Below, piece by piece: positions 1-9,309 of a stretch of 64,000 nt of DNA (within the stretch, counting starts at the first letter, position 1; the number at the start of each line of letters is the position of its first letter). The translations under genes were made by a program, and so were the position numbers. Origin of the DNA: Clostridium beijerinckii (GTDB taxonomy: Bacteria > Bacillota > Clostridia > Clostridiales > Clostridiaceae); assembly GCA_003129525.1 (NCBI GenBank), contig CP029329.1, forward strand, positions 124,001 through 188,000, written 5' to 3'. Under the pieces are notes generated by a model. The model saw only the letters and a list, made by a program, of their open reading frames with translations, was not told the DNA's origin and did no database searches.

Positions 1-427
1 CTATTTCACATGCTTTAACTTTTTCTTCGTCAGTTAATAAACATGTTTCAATTATTACCTTAACTATTGCTTTTCCTTTAGCGGCATTTACAACGGCTTC
101 TATATCTTCTTTAAAAAGATCATAATTCTTTTCTTTTAAAGCTCCTACATTTATAACCATATCTATTTCATTTGAACCATTTTCAATAGCTTGTGTTGTT
201 TCAAAAGCTTTTGCCTCTTTAGTCATTGCTCCTAGTGGGAATCCAACAACTACACATGTTTTAACTTCACTGCCTTCAAGTTCAGTACTAACTAATTTCG
301 CATGACAGGCATTTACACAAACAGATGCAAAGTTATATTCTTTTGCTTCTCTGCAAAGTTTTTTTACATCTTCTGTTGTTGCCTCTGCTTTTAATATTGT
401 ATGATCTATATATCTTGCTATATCCAT
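1..427 (-). CDS. deoC: Deoxyribose-phosphate aldolase, partial (3' end cut by window)
   Basis: This gene encodes the cytosolic class I aldolase that splits 2-deoxyribose-5-phosphate into acetaldehyde and glyceraldehyde-3-phosphate, the last step of deoxynucleoside catabolism. The 142 visible codons translate to the family N-terminus, starting [17 protein letters not shown] and including CVVVGFPLG and [10 protein letters not shown]. The C-terminal half, with the Schiff-base lysine, lies outside the window. The ATG at 427 has AAGGAG just upstream. It lies 87 bp behind the nucleoside permease genes on the same strand, so imported deoxynucleosides are probably catabolised by the same transcription unit. 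A small hairpin at 458-474 sits in the gap. Confidence 0.93.
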   Translation of the reverse strand, partial: MDIARYIDHTILKAEATTEDVKKLCREAKEYNFASVCVNACHAKLVSTELEGSEVKTCVVVGFPLGAMTKEAKAFETTQAIENGSNEIDMVINVGALKEKNYDLFKEDIEAVVNAAKGKAIVKVIIETCLLTDEEKVKACEI

Positions 428-514
428 TTCAAATCTCTCCTTAATTATAATTTTTTCAAACTCTGAAAGAGTTTTGTTCCTAAATTGTTAACTGTTCATT
501 GTTAATTGATCTAA

Positions 515-1471
515 CTATCTCTTGCCTGAATCAAAAGGTTCTCCTTCTGCCTTCGGTGCTTGTGATGATTTTGAGAACAAAACAAGTGCCACTAAAGTAA
601 CTACATAAGGGAATATTTTCAATATTACAGTTGGAATTGATTGAAGTGCTGGAATAACTTGTGAAACATTTGCAATTGTCGTTGCACATCCGAAAAACAG
701 AGCTGCTGCAAGAATTCCTAGTGGTTTCCATTGTCCGAATATTAATGCTGCTAATGCTAAGAATCCAAGACCTGCAACATTACCATTAAATTCACCTGAA
801 TATGTTACAAGCATTATTGCTCCAGCAAATGAAGATAATCCGCCTGATAGTAATACTCCTATATAACGCATACGATAAACATTTATTCCTGCTGCATCAG
901 CTGCTTGAGGATGTTCTCCACAAGCTCTTAATCTTAATCCAAATCTTGTTTTGTATATTAAGAAAATGCTTATTAATAATATTGCTAGCGAAATCCATGT
1001 CGTAACATATGTTTTTTTGAAAAGCAAATCTCCTAATATAGGTATCTGAGAAAGTCCAGGAATATCTTTTTGAAAAAATCCTGATTTAATTCTTATACGT
1101 CCACTTCCTGTAATAGTTCTTGCTAAAAATATAGTTAAAGCTCCTGCTATCATATTTATAGCTGTACCACTAATTACTTGATTTGCATTTAAATTTATAC
1201 TTGCAAATGCATGTAAAAGTGAAAATAACATTCCAACTATAACTGCTACAATTAATCCTATCCAAAGAGGAAGATTACTACTTGGGTCAAATACATCTTG
1301 TAATTTTACAATTGTCAGCGCTCCAGAAAATGAGCCTATAATCATAAACCCATCAAGTCCAATATTAATTACTCCACTTCTTTCACAGTATAATGCTCCA
1401 AGTGCAGTCATAAGTAAAGGAATTGTATATCCAATAGCATATGGAAAAACTTGCTGTATTATTCCCCACAT
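515..1471 (-). CDS. Nucleoside ABC transporter permease (NupQ/YufQ type)
   Basis: This is a polytopic inner-membrane permease of the branched-chain/ribose-type ABC family (BPD_transp_2), 318 aa. About eight hydrophobic segments alternate with short loops, and the N-terminal motif ERSGVINIGLDG is typical of the nucleoside (BMP-linked) subgroup. The start at 1471 is chosen because AGGAGG lies nine bases upstream; the ATG at 1492 lies 5' of that site and has none. It follows the partner permease by one base. With the neighbouring ATPase and BMP lipoprotein it should form a purine nucleoside importer; exact substrates are inferred from family and from deoC downstream. Confidence 0.88.
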   Translation of the reverse strand: MWGIIQQVFPYAIGYTIPLLMTALGALYCERSGVINIGLDGFMIIGSFSGALTIVKLQDVFDPSSNLPLWIGLIVAVIVGMLFSLLHAFASINLNANQVISGTAINMIAGALTIFLARTITGSGRIRIKSGFFQKDIPGLSQIPILGDLLFKKTYVTTWISLAILLISIFLIYKTRFGLRLRACGEHPQAADAAGINVYRMRYIGVLLSGGLSSFAGAIMLVTYSGEFNGNVAGLGFLALAALIFGQWKPLGILAAALFFGCATTIANVSQVIPALQSIPTVILKIFPYVVTLVALVLFSKSSQAPKAEGEPFDSGKR

Positions 1472-1472
1472 A

Positions 1473-2630
1473 TTACTTCTCCTCCTTATCATTTATTTCT
1501 TCTACATTATTTGATTTTATTTCATCATTGGCATTTTCAGATGGCAATATACCTATTCCGCTATCACCAGTTTTTTTTGCATTTGCAATTGCTCTTTTAT
1601 GCTTAATTTTATTTACTATTATTGGCACCGCTGCACTTATTGCTGCAAAGTATATTATAATTGCAATTATCGTATCTGCTATTTCTGGTGGAATGCTTGT
1701 ATTAGCATTCATGAATCCTTTTCCAGAATATAACACCCCAAAGAAAATAGCTGATATAAATATACCTATTGGATTATTAGCACCAAGCAGAGATACCGCT
1801 ATTCCATCAAATCCTTGAGAAGGCATTACACCAATTTGCATATTAGATGCATTTCCTATATATTGAGTTACTCCAGCAAGTCCTGAAAGAGCTCCTGAAA
1901 TCATCATTGAAACTATTATATTTTTATTTACAAACATACCAGCATATTCTGCGGCATCCCGGTTAAACCCTACTGCCTTCAACTCATAACCTAAAACTGT
2001 TTTATTTAATATAAATCCAATAACAATAACAGCTATAATAGCAATAAGTATTCCTAAGTTAATATAAGAACCAGAAAACAAATCTGTAAGCCATGGAGTT
2101 TTTAGTGATGCCATATCCGGAATATTCTTTGATTCTGTTTCAGTTGAACCTTTAAAATAAGCTGGTATTGCATAATATACTATCCAATAACAAGTCCAAT
2201 TCATCATAATCGAGGATACAACTTCATTTACATTAAATTTAGCTTTTAGTACTCCAGGTATAAATGCCCAAATTGCTCCAGCTACTGATCCTACAATTAT
2301 CATAACTAACAACAATAGTGGTCTTGACATGCTTGCACTATATGTTAACGCCACTGATGTAGCACAAAATCCACCAAAAAGCATTTGTCCTGGTGTTCCT
2401 ATATTGAAAAGCCCAGTTTTGAATGCAAATCCTACTGAAAGTCCAGTAAGTATTAGAGGTGTTGCTGTTGCCAATGTATCGCCAATTCTAGATACATTCA
2501 TTAATGCCCCTTTAAATAAATAAACATAACCATCTATTGGATTGTCTCCAATAACAACCATTAGGATCGCTCCTGCAATTAATCCAAGAACAACTGCAAG
2601 TATAGAATTTAAAGATTCCTTTTTATTCAT
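1473..2630 (-). CDS. Nucleoside ABC transporter permease (NupP/YufP type)
   Basis: This is the second permease of the BMP-family importer, 385 aa, with around ten hydrophobic segments. The FNIGTPGQMLFGG motif near residue 75 is the counterpart of the INIGLDG motif in its partner. The C-terminus ends in a charged cytoplasmic tail rich in Asn, Glu and Lys, longer than the core fold requires. Its ATG has AGGAGGAAGG upstream and overlaps the end of the ATPase gene by 8 bp, so the two are probably translationally coupled. Confidence 0.88.
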   Translation of the reverse strand: MNKKESLNSILAVVLGLIAGAILMVVIGDNPIDGYVYLFKGALMNVSRIGDTLATATPLILTGLSVGFAFKTGLFNIGTPGQMLFGGFCATSVALTYSASMSRPLLLLVMIIVGSVAGAIWAFIPGVLKAKFNVNEVVSSIMMNWTCYWIVYYAIPAYFKGSTETESKNIPDMASLKTPWLTDLFSGSYINLGILIAIIAVIVIGFILNKTVLGYELKAVGFNRDAAEYAGMFVNKNIIVSMMISGALSGLAGVTQYIGNASNMQIGVMPSQGFDGIAVSLLGANNPIGIFISAIFFGVLYSGKGFMNANTSIPPEIADTIIAIIIYFAAISAAVPIIVNKIKHKRAIANAKKTGDSGIGILPSENANDEIKSNNVEEINDKEEK

Positions 2631-4152
2631 GCGACCTTCCTCCTTTTTGAACTCCAGCCATCATTAAGCCGATTTCATTTTCATTAGTTTCTGAAGCATT
2701 TACTATTCCTATTAATTCTCCACTATTAACAATTGCAATTCTATCAGATAAATTCATAACTTCACTGAGTTCTAAAGATATAAGAAGAACTGCTTTTCCT
2801 GAATCTCTTTGTTCTATAAGTCTCTTATGAATATATTCTATAGATCCTACATCAAGGCCTCTAGTTGGTTGAACTGCAATTAACAATTCAGGATTTAATT
2901 CAACTTCACGGCCAATTATAGCCTTTTGTTGATTACCACCTGACATTGTTCTTACTAAAGATGATGACCCTTCACCAGATCTCACATCAAACTCTTCTAT
3001 TATTTTTTCTGAATAATTGTGTATAGCATCCTTTTTTAATAAGCCATGCTTTGAAAATGGTTCTCTATCATAGATTTCTAATACCATATTATTTTCAATT
3101 GTATAGTCTAATACTAATCCTCTTTTTTGACGGTCTTCTGGAATATGTGCAATTCCCTTATCAATACGCTTACGTATTGACATATTAGTTATATCTTCAT
3201 TTTTATAATAAATTTTTCCTGACTTTGCAATTCTCATACCTGTAATAGCTTCAACTAATTCGGTTTGCCCGTTCCCTTCAACTCCTGCAATTCCAAGAAT
3301 TTCTCCGGCTTTAACTTCTAAAGAGAAGTTTTTAAGTCCAAGTACTTTCTTATTGTTTATAACAGAAAGGTCTTCTATTCTTAAAACTACATCTCCAGCT
3401 TCTCTATCTTTCTTATCAACTTTAAAGCTTACAGGTCTTCCAACCATCATTTCTGCCATTTTTTGTTCTGATGTAGCTTTTACATCTACACTTCCTACAT
3501 ATTTTCCACGTCTTATAACTGTACAAAAATCTGCAACAGCTTTAATTTCCTTTAATTTATGAGTTATTAATATAATTGATTTACCTTCATTGATAAGATT
3601 TTTCATAATTTTCATAAGCTCTTCAATTTCTTGTGGTGTAAGCACTGCTGTAGGTTCATCTAAGATTAACACTTCAGCATCTCTGTAAAGCATCTTTATA
3701 ATTTCTACTCTTTGTTGCATTCCAACTGAAATATCTTCTATTTTTGCGTATGGATCAACCTTTAATTCATATTTATTAGATAATTCTTGTATCCTTTTAG
3801 CTGCACTTTTAATATCAACTACTAAGCCCTTTTTGGGTTCACAACCTAAAATTATATTTTCCGTTACAGTAAAATTTTCTACCAATTTAAAGTGTTGATG
3901 AACCATACCTATTCCTAAATCATTTGCAACATTGGGATTAGCTATTTTAACTTCTTTCCCTCTTACCTTTATAATTCCCACTTCTGGTTGATACATTCCA
4001 AAAAGTACTGACATTAAGGTAGATTTACCTGCTCCATTCTCACCAAGTAGTGCATGAATCTCACCCTTTTTTAATCTAAGAGTAATGTTATCATTAGCAA
4101 CTATTCCTGGGAACTCTTTACGAATATTTAGCATTTCAACTACATATTCCAT
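2623..4152 (-). CDS. Nucleoside ABC transporter ATP-binding protein, tandem NBD (NupA/YufO type)
   Basis: This 509-aa cytoplasmic ATPase powers the nucleoside importer and has two fused nucleotide-binding domains, as in sugar and BMP-type transporters. The N-terminal domain has a canonical Walker A (GENGAGKST, residues 37-45), an SVGMQQR signature and the Walker B LILDEPTAVL. The C-terminal domain has the usual variant P-loop GVEGNGQTE, then SGGNQQK and QPTRGLD. It is separated from the lipoprotein gene by 263 bp holding two hairpin elements, which could reduce its expression relative to the binding protein. Confidence 0.92.
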   Translation of the reverse strand: MEYVVEMLNIRKEFPGIVANDNITLRLKKGEIHALLGENGAGKSTLMSVLFGMYQPEVGIIKVRGKEVKIANPNVANDLGIGMVHQHFKLVENFTVTENIILGCEPKKGLVVDIKSAAKRIQELSNKYELKVDPYAKIEDISVGMQQRVEIIKMLYRDAEVLILDEPTAVLTPQEIEELMKIMKNLINEGKSIILITHKLKEIKAVADFCTVIRRGKYVGSVDVKATSEQKMAEMMVGRPVSFKVDKKDREAGDVVLRIEDLSVINNKKVLGLKNFSLEVKAGEILGIAGVEGNGQTELVEAITGMRIAKSGKIYYKNEDITNMSIRKRIDKGIAHIPEDRQKRGLVLDYTIENNMVLEIYDREPFSKHGLLKKDAIHNYSEKIIEEFDVRSGEGSSSLVRTMSGGNQQKAIIGREVELNPELLIAVQPTRGLDVGSIEYIHKRLIEQRDSGKAVLLISLELSEVMNLSDRIAIVNSGELIGIVNASETNENEIGLMMAGVQKGGRSHE

Positions 4153-4208
4153 AATTAGACTCCTCCTTATTCAAATTACAATTAATTTACATATGTTTTA
4201 TAATATAC

Positions 4209-4276
4209 AATGAAGGATGACATTCTTAGCAATCCTTAATCTATTAAGAAAACGCGCACAGAATACATCCTTCATT
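4209..4276. repeat. Imperfect inverted repeat between BMP and ATPase genes
   Basis: Arms aatgaaggatg (4209-4219) and catccttcatt (4266-4276) are perfect complements. A second inner pairing (cattctta against the agaat near 4260) extends the stem. There is no U-run on the minus strand, so it is not a standard terminator. It may stabilise the lipoprotein mRNA 3' end or be a small mobile palindrome. Confidence 0.6.
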
Positions 4277-4299
4277 TAATGTTTTAGGGATATGGCTCA

Positions 4300-4353
4300 G
4301 AATCAAGTGAAATTTGATTTTGGTGGGGTTTGATCCCCATCTGAATCTTAGAA
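4300..4353 (-). repeat. Family A dispersed repeat, copy A5 (3' palindromic module only)
   Basis: Read on the minus strand, this stretch shares the block CTAAGATTCAGATGGGGATC, the AAACCCCACC that follows it, and the closing CACTTGATTC with copy A1 at 41595-41726. It folds as a GGGG/CCCC-topped hairpin inside GATTC/GAATC arms. The 5' multibranched module seen in A1 and A2 is absent. It lies in the intergenic gap of the nucleoside transporter operon. Confidence 0.7.
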
Positions 4354-4415
4354 TAACTGTTATTATTCTGAAAATCCCTTAACTAGATTGTTTTTTTAAA
4401 CTTAAATTTCAAATA

Positions 4416-5522
4416 TTATTTAATTAATGACTTGTCATCATTATTATCTTTAACTTTTATTGACCCATCTTTAAGTTTTGCATATAAATCAGTAATAGCT
4501 TTAGTTGTTCCATCACTTAAATTAGGATTTTTTTCAGGAATACCAACAGCATCCTTTGTAATATCAAATGTTAATGTTTGACCACCTGGGAATGTTCCTT
4601 CTTTTAATGCTTTTACCATGTTGTAACTAGCTGATTCTACTTTCTTAATAGCTGAAGTAAGAACTACTGATTTACCATCTGCTCCTACACCATCTTCATA
4701 TTGATCTCTATCAACACCAATTACCCAAACCTTTTTTCCTGCCGCTGTTCTTGCTTTAGCTTCTGTTATAGCTCCATTACCAACTCCACCAGCTGCACAG
4801 AATATAGCTTTAACTCCTCTATCATACATTTGAGCTGCAAGTTGTTGTCCTGCTGCTATATCACTAAATGAACCTGAGTATACTATATTTTCTGTTTTTA
4901 ATGACATCTTAGTTCCTAATTTTTCATTAGCATAAGCGACTCCTTGTTGGAATCCCCAATTAAATTTTTGAACTGCTGGAATTTCCATACCACCAATATA
5001 TCCAAGTTCACCGTCTTTAAGTTCTATTGCTGCTGCAACTCCTGCTACAAAACCAGCTTGATGTTCAGCAAATAAGATAGAAACAGCATTGTCTCCAACT
5101 TTATAAGTTGCTGGTTGAGCTCCATCATTTGGAGTACCATCAATTAAAACAAAGTGTGCATCTTTATATTTATCTTGCGCTTTAAAAATTGCTGTTTCAA
5201 ATTTAAATCCTGGAGTAGCTATAAACTTAAATCCAGCATCATAAAGATTTCCAATTTCCTTTAAATACTCTGCTTCTGTTTCTCCATTTGGTTTTAAATA
5301 TTTAGTTTCTGTACCGATTTCAGTTTCAGTCTTCTTTAATCCTTCCCAAGTACCTTGGTTAAATGACTTGTCGTCTATTGTTCCAGAGTCAGTTACCATA
5401 CCTACTTTGATTTTTTCTTCTTTACTAGACTTATCCCCAGTACTTGATGAACTTCCACAACCAGCAAATAATGTTACTGTTATTGCTGAAACTGCTAATA
5501 ATGATAATAATCTCTTTTTCAT
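4416..5522 (-). CDS. BMP-family nucleoside-binding lipoprotein
   Basis: This 368-aa extracellular substrate-binding lipoprotein belongs to the BMP/PnrA/TmpC family and captures purine nucleosides for the ABC importer encoded downstream. A hydrophobic signal peptide ends in the lipobox LFAGC (Cys22), followed by a Ser/Gly linker. Family motifs include VGMVTDSGTIDDKSFNQ, GYIGGMEIPAV and AAGGVGNGA. The ATG at 5522 is preferred over an upstream in-frame ATG at 5558 because AGGAGG lies directly before it and it begins a proper signal sequence. The LacI-type gene just upstream is a candidate regulator. Confidence 0.93.
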   Translation of the reverse strand: MKKRLLSLLAVSAITVTLFAGCGSSSSTGDKSSKEEKIKVGMVTDSGTIDDKSFNQGTWEGLKKTETEIGTETKYLKPNGETEAEYLKEIGNLYDAGFKFIATPGFKFETAIFKAQDKYKDAHFVLIDGTPNDGAQPATYKVGDNAVSILFAEHQAGFVAGVAAAIELKDGELGYIGGMEIPAVQKFNWGFQQGVAYANEKLGTKMSLKTENIVYSGSFSDIAAGQQLAAQMYDRGVKAIFCAAGGVGNGAITEAKARTAAGKKVWVIGVDRDQYEDGVGADGKSVVLTSAIKKVESASYNMVKALKEGTFPGGQTLTFDITKDAVGIPEKNPNLSDGTTKAITDLYAKLKDGSIKVKDNNDDKSLIK

Positions 5523-5700
5523 TATCTTTCCTCCTAAATATAATATTTTTGAATGCACCTAATATTCAAAATCACGAATTATGTTTTCATGATTTAAATT
5601 TAGCAAAATAGTTATTGTTTTCATTATTTTTTTATTTATAATATGTTATTTTTATATTATAAACTCTATCTAAATTTAGCATATCCCCTTGTATTCTTAC

Positions 5701-6717
5701 TTATAACTTTTTTTCTGAGCCTTTAATTATTATTTGTGGTGCAACAATTAATCTTCTTACACTAGTATTATCATTATTAGTTATAATATCACAAAGCATA
5801 TTCATTGAAGTTCTACCTAATTCAATTGGACAGTCCTCCATATATGTAATACTTAGTCCAACCATATCTAGAAAATCAATTTTATCAAAACCTATTATAG
5901 CTAAGTCTTTAGGTATATCTTTATTTTTTTCTTTTAATGCTTTTATTACTCCCATAGTCATCATATTGCTACAAATAATTAAAGCTGTCGGAGGATCTTT
6001 TTCTTCAAATAAATTTTTAGTTAATTCATATGCTTTCTCTAATTTGAAATCTCCATAATAAATGTATTTATTATTAAAAGGAATATTATTTTTTTCTAAT
6101 GCTTTTTTATATCCTTCTAATCTATCTGCAATTGGTTCTGAACTTAATAGACCTGCCATAATTCCTATTTTAGTATGGCCTTCTTTAATTAATAAGTTTG
6201 TTGCATCAAATCCACCCTTTATATTATCTACAAAAACTCCATTTAATTTGGTAAACTTAACATCTGCTGAAACTAAAATTATTGGGATGTTTATATTATT
6301 TATTGTTTTTATATAAGTTTCATTTAGTTTTTCTTCGCCAAAGCCTGGAGTGATTATAATCCCCTTAATTCTTTGTTCCCTTAGTAGATTAAGAGCACGT
6401 ACTTCTTTATCTAAATAGTTATCTGTATTAAATAAAATTATATTCAAATTATTTTTTTCAGCAATATCACTTATTCCTTTTATAATTTCTCCAAAATAAG
6501 CATTAGTTATGTCTGGGACAATAACACCTATTGTATTAGTTTCACTTTTTGATAAACTTCTAGCAATTGCACTAGGAGCATAATTCTTATCTTTTATTAC
6601 AGCTAATATTCTTTGTTTGGTTTCTTCTTTTACATATCCCGAATTATTAAGAACTCTTGAAACTGTTGCTGATGATACTTTTGCTTCTTTTGCAATATCA
6701 CTTATAGTCACTGACAA
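5701..6717 (-). CDS. LacI/GalR family transcriptional regulator
   Basis: This 338-aa repressor has the N-terminal helix-turn-helix ISDIAKEAKVSSATVSRVLN (residues 4-23), the hinge YAPSAIARSLS, and a periplasmic-binding-like effector domain (IGVIVPDITNAYF onward). It starts at a TTG codon with GAGGTGA about six bases upstream; no in-frame ATG has a comparable site. It lies directly upstream of, and on the same strand as, the nucleoside transporter, so it probably controls that operon in response to a nucleoside or ribose-type ligand. The ligand is inferred from context only. Confidence 0.9.
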   Translation of the reverse strand: MSVTISDIAKEAKVSSATVSRVLNNSGYVKEETKQRILAVIKDKNYAPSAIARSLSKSETNTIGVIVPDITNAYFGEIIKGISDIAEKNNLNIILFNTDNYLDKEVRALNLLREQRIKGIIITPGFGEEKLNETYIKTINNINIPIILVSADVKFTKLNGVFVDNIKGGFDATNLLIKEGHTKIGIMAGLLSSEPIADRLEGYKKALEKNNIPFNNKYIYYGDFKLEKAYELTKNLFEEKDPPTALIICSNMMTMGVIKALKEKNKDIPKDLAIIGFDKIDFLDMVGLSITYMEDCPIELGRTSMNMLCDIITNNDNTSVRRLIVAPQIIIKGSEKKL

Positions 6718-7044
6718 AAAATCACCTCATTGCACTTTTTTTCAGAAAATTAAATCATATTTTTTAATCTTTCAAATAATCTTTGAAATTTGACTTCTTA
6801 ATTTTCAATTTTAATTATCTTATTAATAAATTCGAACAAACATGGTATCGCTTCCATATTCATAATAATATATTAGTAATATAATGTCAATATTCCTAAT
6901 ATGCTCACTTTTATATTATAATTTCCTATCATATCTGATATAGTCACGTTTTGGGAAATTCTACATAGTCTATAATATTAATATTATCATATATTTTTTA
7001 TATTTTTATATAAATATATTTTCTTCACCTTAAATTTAAAATAA

Positions 7045-7091
7045 AAATAGAGCAATTCAAAAGTTCAATTTCACTTTTGATTGCTCTATTT
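7045..7091 (-). terminator. Rho-independent terminator after the aminotransferase gene
   Basis: Arms AAATAGAGCAA...AAAAGT and ACTTTTGATTGCTCTATTT form a long hairpin ten bases after the aminotransferase stop, followed on the minus strand by TTTTTATTTT. The rest of the 6718-7100 gap is AT-rich promoter sequence for the LacI-type gene with no other recognisable element. Confidence 0.8.
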
Positions 7092-7100
7092 CTTATCATA

Positions 7101-8267
7101 TTATTTTAAAGTATTAATAAATCTCTCTATTCTTTTCAATGATTCAATAATATCATCCATAGAAGAAGCATAACAAACTCTTATAAATCCTTCTCCACAA
7201 TCACCAAATGCATTACCTGGAATAACTAAAACTTTTTCACTTATAAGTAATTGTTCGCAAAACTCATCCGAAGTTATTCCTGTAGATTTAATGCTTGGGA
7301 ATATGTAAAATGCTCCAAGTGGTTCGAAACAATCTAATCCCATTTTTCTAAATCCATCTACTAAAACTCTTCTTCTCCTATTATATTCTCTACACATTTC
7401 ATTTACACTATCGTCTCCCTTTTTCAAGGCTTCAATAGCTGCATATTGAGCAGTTGTTGGTGCACTCATAATTGCATATTGATGGATTTTCTTCATTTGA
7501 CTTATTAATGTAGAGTGTCCACATAAATATCCAAGTCTCCATCCTGTCATTGCATAAGATTTAGAAAATCCATTTATAACTAAAGTTTTTTCTTTCATTT
7601 CTGGGAAAGATGCTATTGAAACATGCTTTTCCCCATAGCAAAGTTCTGAGTATATTTCATCGGAAATTGCAATTATATTTTTATCTTTTAAAACTTCTAC
7701 TATTCCAGCAAGTTCATCTCTTGTCATTATTGCACCTGTTGGATTATTAGGAAAAGGTATTATAACTACCTTTGTTTTAGAAGTAATAGCTTTTTCTAAT
7801 ACTTCTGGTGTAAGCTTAAATTCATCTTCAGCTTTGAGATCTAACACTTTAGCAGTTGCTCCAGTAAACGCTGTACATCCTTTATAGGCAACAAAACTTG
7901 GCTCTGGAACTATAACTTCATCTCCAGGTCCAACTAAAGCTCTAAGTGCTATATCAATTCCTTCACTTCCTCCAACAGTAACTAGTATTTGATCTTCTGG
8001 ATTATAATTAAGATCAAATCTTCTATGAAGATACTTTGCTATTTCATTACGTAACTCAATCATTCCTGCATTTGAAGAGTAATGTGTATGACCTTGCTCT
8101 AAAGAATAAATACCAGCTTCTCTTACATTCCAAGGAGTAACAAAATCCGGCTCTCCAACACCAAGGGAAATTACATCATCCATTTCATTTATAATATCAA
8201 AATACTTTCGTATCCCTGATGGAGGCATATCTTTAACATAATCTAAAATCATATTCTCTAGTATCAT
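7101..8267 (-). CDS. PLP-dependent class I/II aminotransferase (aspartate/aromatic type)
   Basis: This is a 388-aa cytosolic fold-type I aminotransferase. Visible motifs are GVGEPDFVTP near residue 37, the YSSNAG substrate loop, IIPFPNNPTGA, DEIYSELCY and the PLP lysine in NGFSKSYAMTGWRLGY. The Arg for the substrate carboxylate is in the C-terminal FIRVCYASS. Its ATG overlaps the stop of the Lrp-type gene by 4 bp (ATGA), so the pair is co-translated under the T-box leader upstream. The amino acid handled cannot be fixed from sequence alone; the T-box specifier would be the best clue. Confidence 0.9.
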   Translation of the reverse strand: MILENMILDYVKDMPPSGIRKYFDIINEMDDVISLGVGEPDFVTPWNVREAGIYSLEQGHTHYSSNAGMIELRNEIAKYLHRRFDLNYNPEDQILVTVGGSEGIDIALRALVGPGDEVIVPEPSFVAYKGCTAFTGATAKVLDLKAEDEFKLTPEVLEKAITSKTKVVIIPFPNNPTGAIMTRDELAGIVEVLKDKNIIAISDEIYSELCYGEKHVSIASFPEMKEKTLVINGFSKSYAMTGWRLGYLCGHSTLISQMKKIHQYAIMSAPTTAQYAAIEALKKGDDSVNEMCREYNRRRRVLVDGFRKMGLDCFEPLGAFYIFPSIKSTGITSDEFCEQLLISEKVLVIPGNAFGDCGEGFIRVCYASSMDDIIESLKRIERFINTLK

Positions 8268-8743
8268 ATAAATATTGCCTCCCTATCTTCTATTTTCTTT
8301 TCTTTAAATATAGTTCCATGATCTTTATATTTTTTTAATACAAAATGAGTACCAGTACTTAATACATATTGTTGCACTGCAAGCTTTTCAGATACAAAAA
8401 GTGCTACTTCCTTCATAGTCTTTCCTTCAACAATGACTGTTAAATCAAATCCTCCAGACATTAAATAACATGCCTTAACCTGTGAAAATTTATATATTCT
8501 TTCCGCAACTTTATCAAAACCTTCTCCTCTTTGAGGTGTTATCTTAACTTCAATTAAAGCCGTAACTGTTTCACTCCCTGTATTTTCCCAATTTATAAGA
8601 GTTGTATAACCAGCTATTATGCTTTTTTCTTCATAATCTCTAATTGCCTCTCTAACTTCATCAACAGTCTTACCTACCATAACAGCTATTTGTTCATCAG
8701 TATATCTACTATTTTTTTCTAAAACCTCAAGTATTTCCTCCAT
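8264..8743 (-). CDS. Lrp/AsnC family transcriptional regulator
   Basis: This is a 159-aa regulator with an N-terminal winged HTH (MEEILEVLEKNSRYTDEQIAVM, with VGKTVDEV) and a C-terminal RAM/AsnC effector domain (ALIEVKITPQRGEGFDKVAERI, YLMSGGFDLTVIVEG). The start at 8743 has TAAGGAGG nine bases upstream. A longer in-frame opening to 8836 would translate the T-box terminator and is rejected. It is the first gene of the T-box controlled operon and probably senses the amino acid whose aminotransferase follows. Confidence 0.9.
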   Translation of the reverse strand: MEEILEVLEKNSRYTDEQIAVMVGKTVDEVREAIRDYEEKSIIAGYTTLINWENTGSETVTALIEVKITPQRGEGFDKVAERIYKFSQVKACYLMSGGFDLTVIVEGKTMKEVALFVSEKLAVQQYVLSTGTHFVLKKYKDHGTIFKEKKIEDREAIFI

Positions 8744-8764
8744 TGAAAATAACCTCCTTATTTT

Positions 8765-9115
8765 TAAGTATAAAAAAAGCTCCCATCCCAAACAAGGGAC
8801 GAAGGAACTACTTCGCGGTACCACCCTAATAAACAATATGAATATTGTTCACTCAGCTAGAGTAAAATATATTACTCCACCCCTATAACATGAGGATCAC
8901 GTTATAGCCTAATTAAAAATCATCATTAAAACAACTAATCTCTTAGCAATTTATACTTCAAACTTTTATTTTTCAGCTATAAAATTCAAAGGCTGCTTCT
9001 ATAAAGCTTACTTACTAGATTTCCACCAATCTCTAGCTCTCTAAAAAGTTTACTTAATATACTAATCCTTATCACTATCTCTAAAACATTATTCATATAT
9101 GTTAATTTGATACTT
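8765..9115 (-). promoter_or_regulatory. T-box riboswitch leader
   Basis: On the minus strand the leader has stem I with the AGAGAG bulge and GGTGGAAA distal loop (about 9010-9045). It then has the T-box antiterminator core AGGGTGGTACCGCG (8827-8814) and a terminator hairpin ending in GGGAGCTTTTTTTATA (8809-8767). The antiterminator bulge reads UGGU, so the sensed tRNA should have discriminator A. The specifier loop has AGTA on its 5' side and GAAGCAG on its 3' side; counting as in glyQS gives CAG, but GCA or AGC are possible if the register shifts. It controls the Lrp-aminotransferase operon. Confidence 0.92.
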
Positions 9116-9257
9116 TTAAATCTTTCTTTATATTATACTCGCAACAGTATAATAATTTCAATACAATTTTCATATTTTTTTGATTGTATATATTGAAATT
9201 TACAATTTATACTCAAAAAATTATACTTCTAGGTTATTTGAAATTATATATATATTT

Positions 9258-9291
9258 AAAAGAGCCATAAGATATCTTCTCATGACTCTTT
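9258..9291 (-). terminator. Terminator after zinc-ribbon gene copy 1
   Basis: On the minus strand AAAGAGTCAT pairs with ATGGCTCTTT, followed by TTAAATATAT. It lies about 20 bases after the stop codon of the zinc-ribbon gene. Confidence 0.6.
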
Positions 9292-9309
9292 GATAACGCA
9301 TATTATTGC

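Noticed and set aside
8744-8836. N-terminal extension of the Lrp-type regulator
   Set aside because: The extension would translate the T-box antiterminator and terminator; the ATG at 8743 has a strong AAGGAGG.
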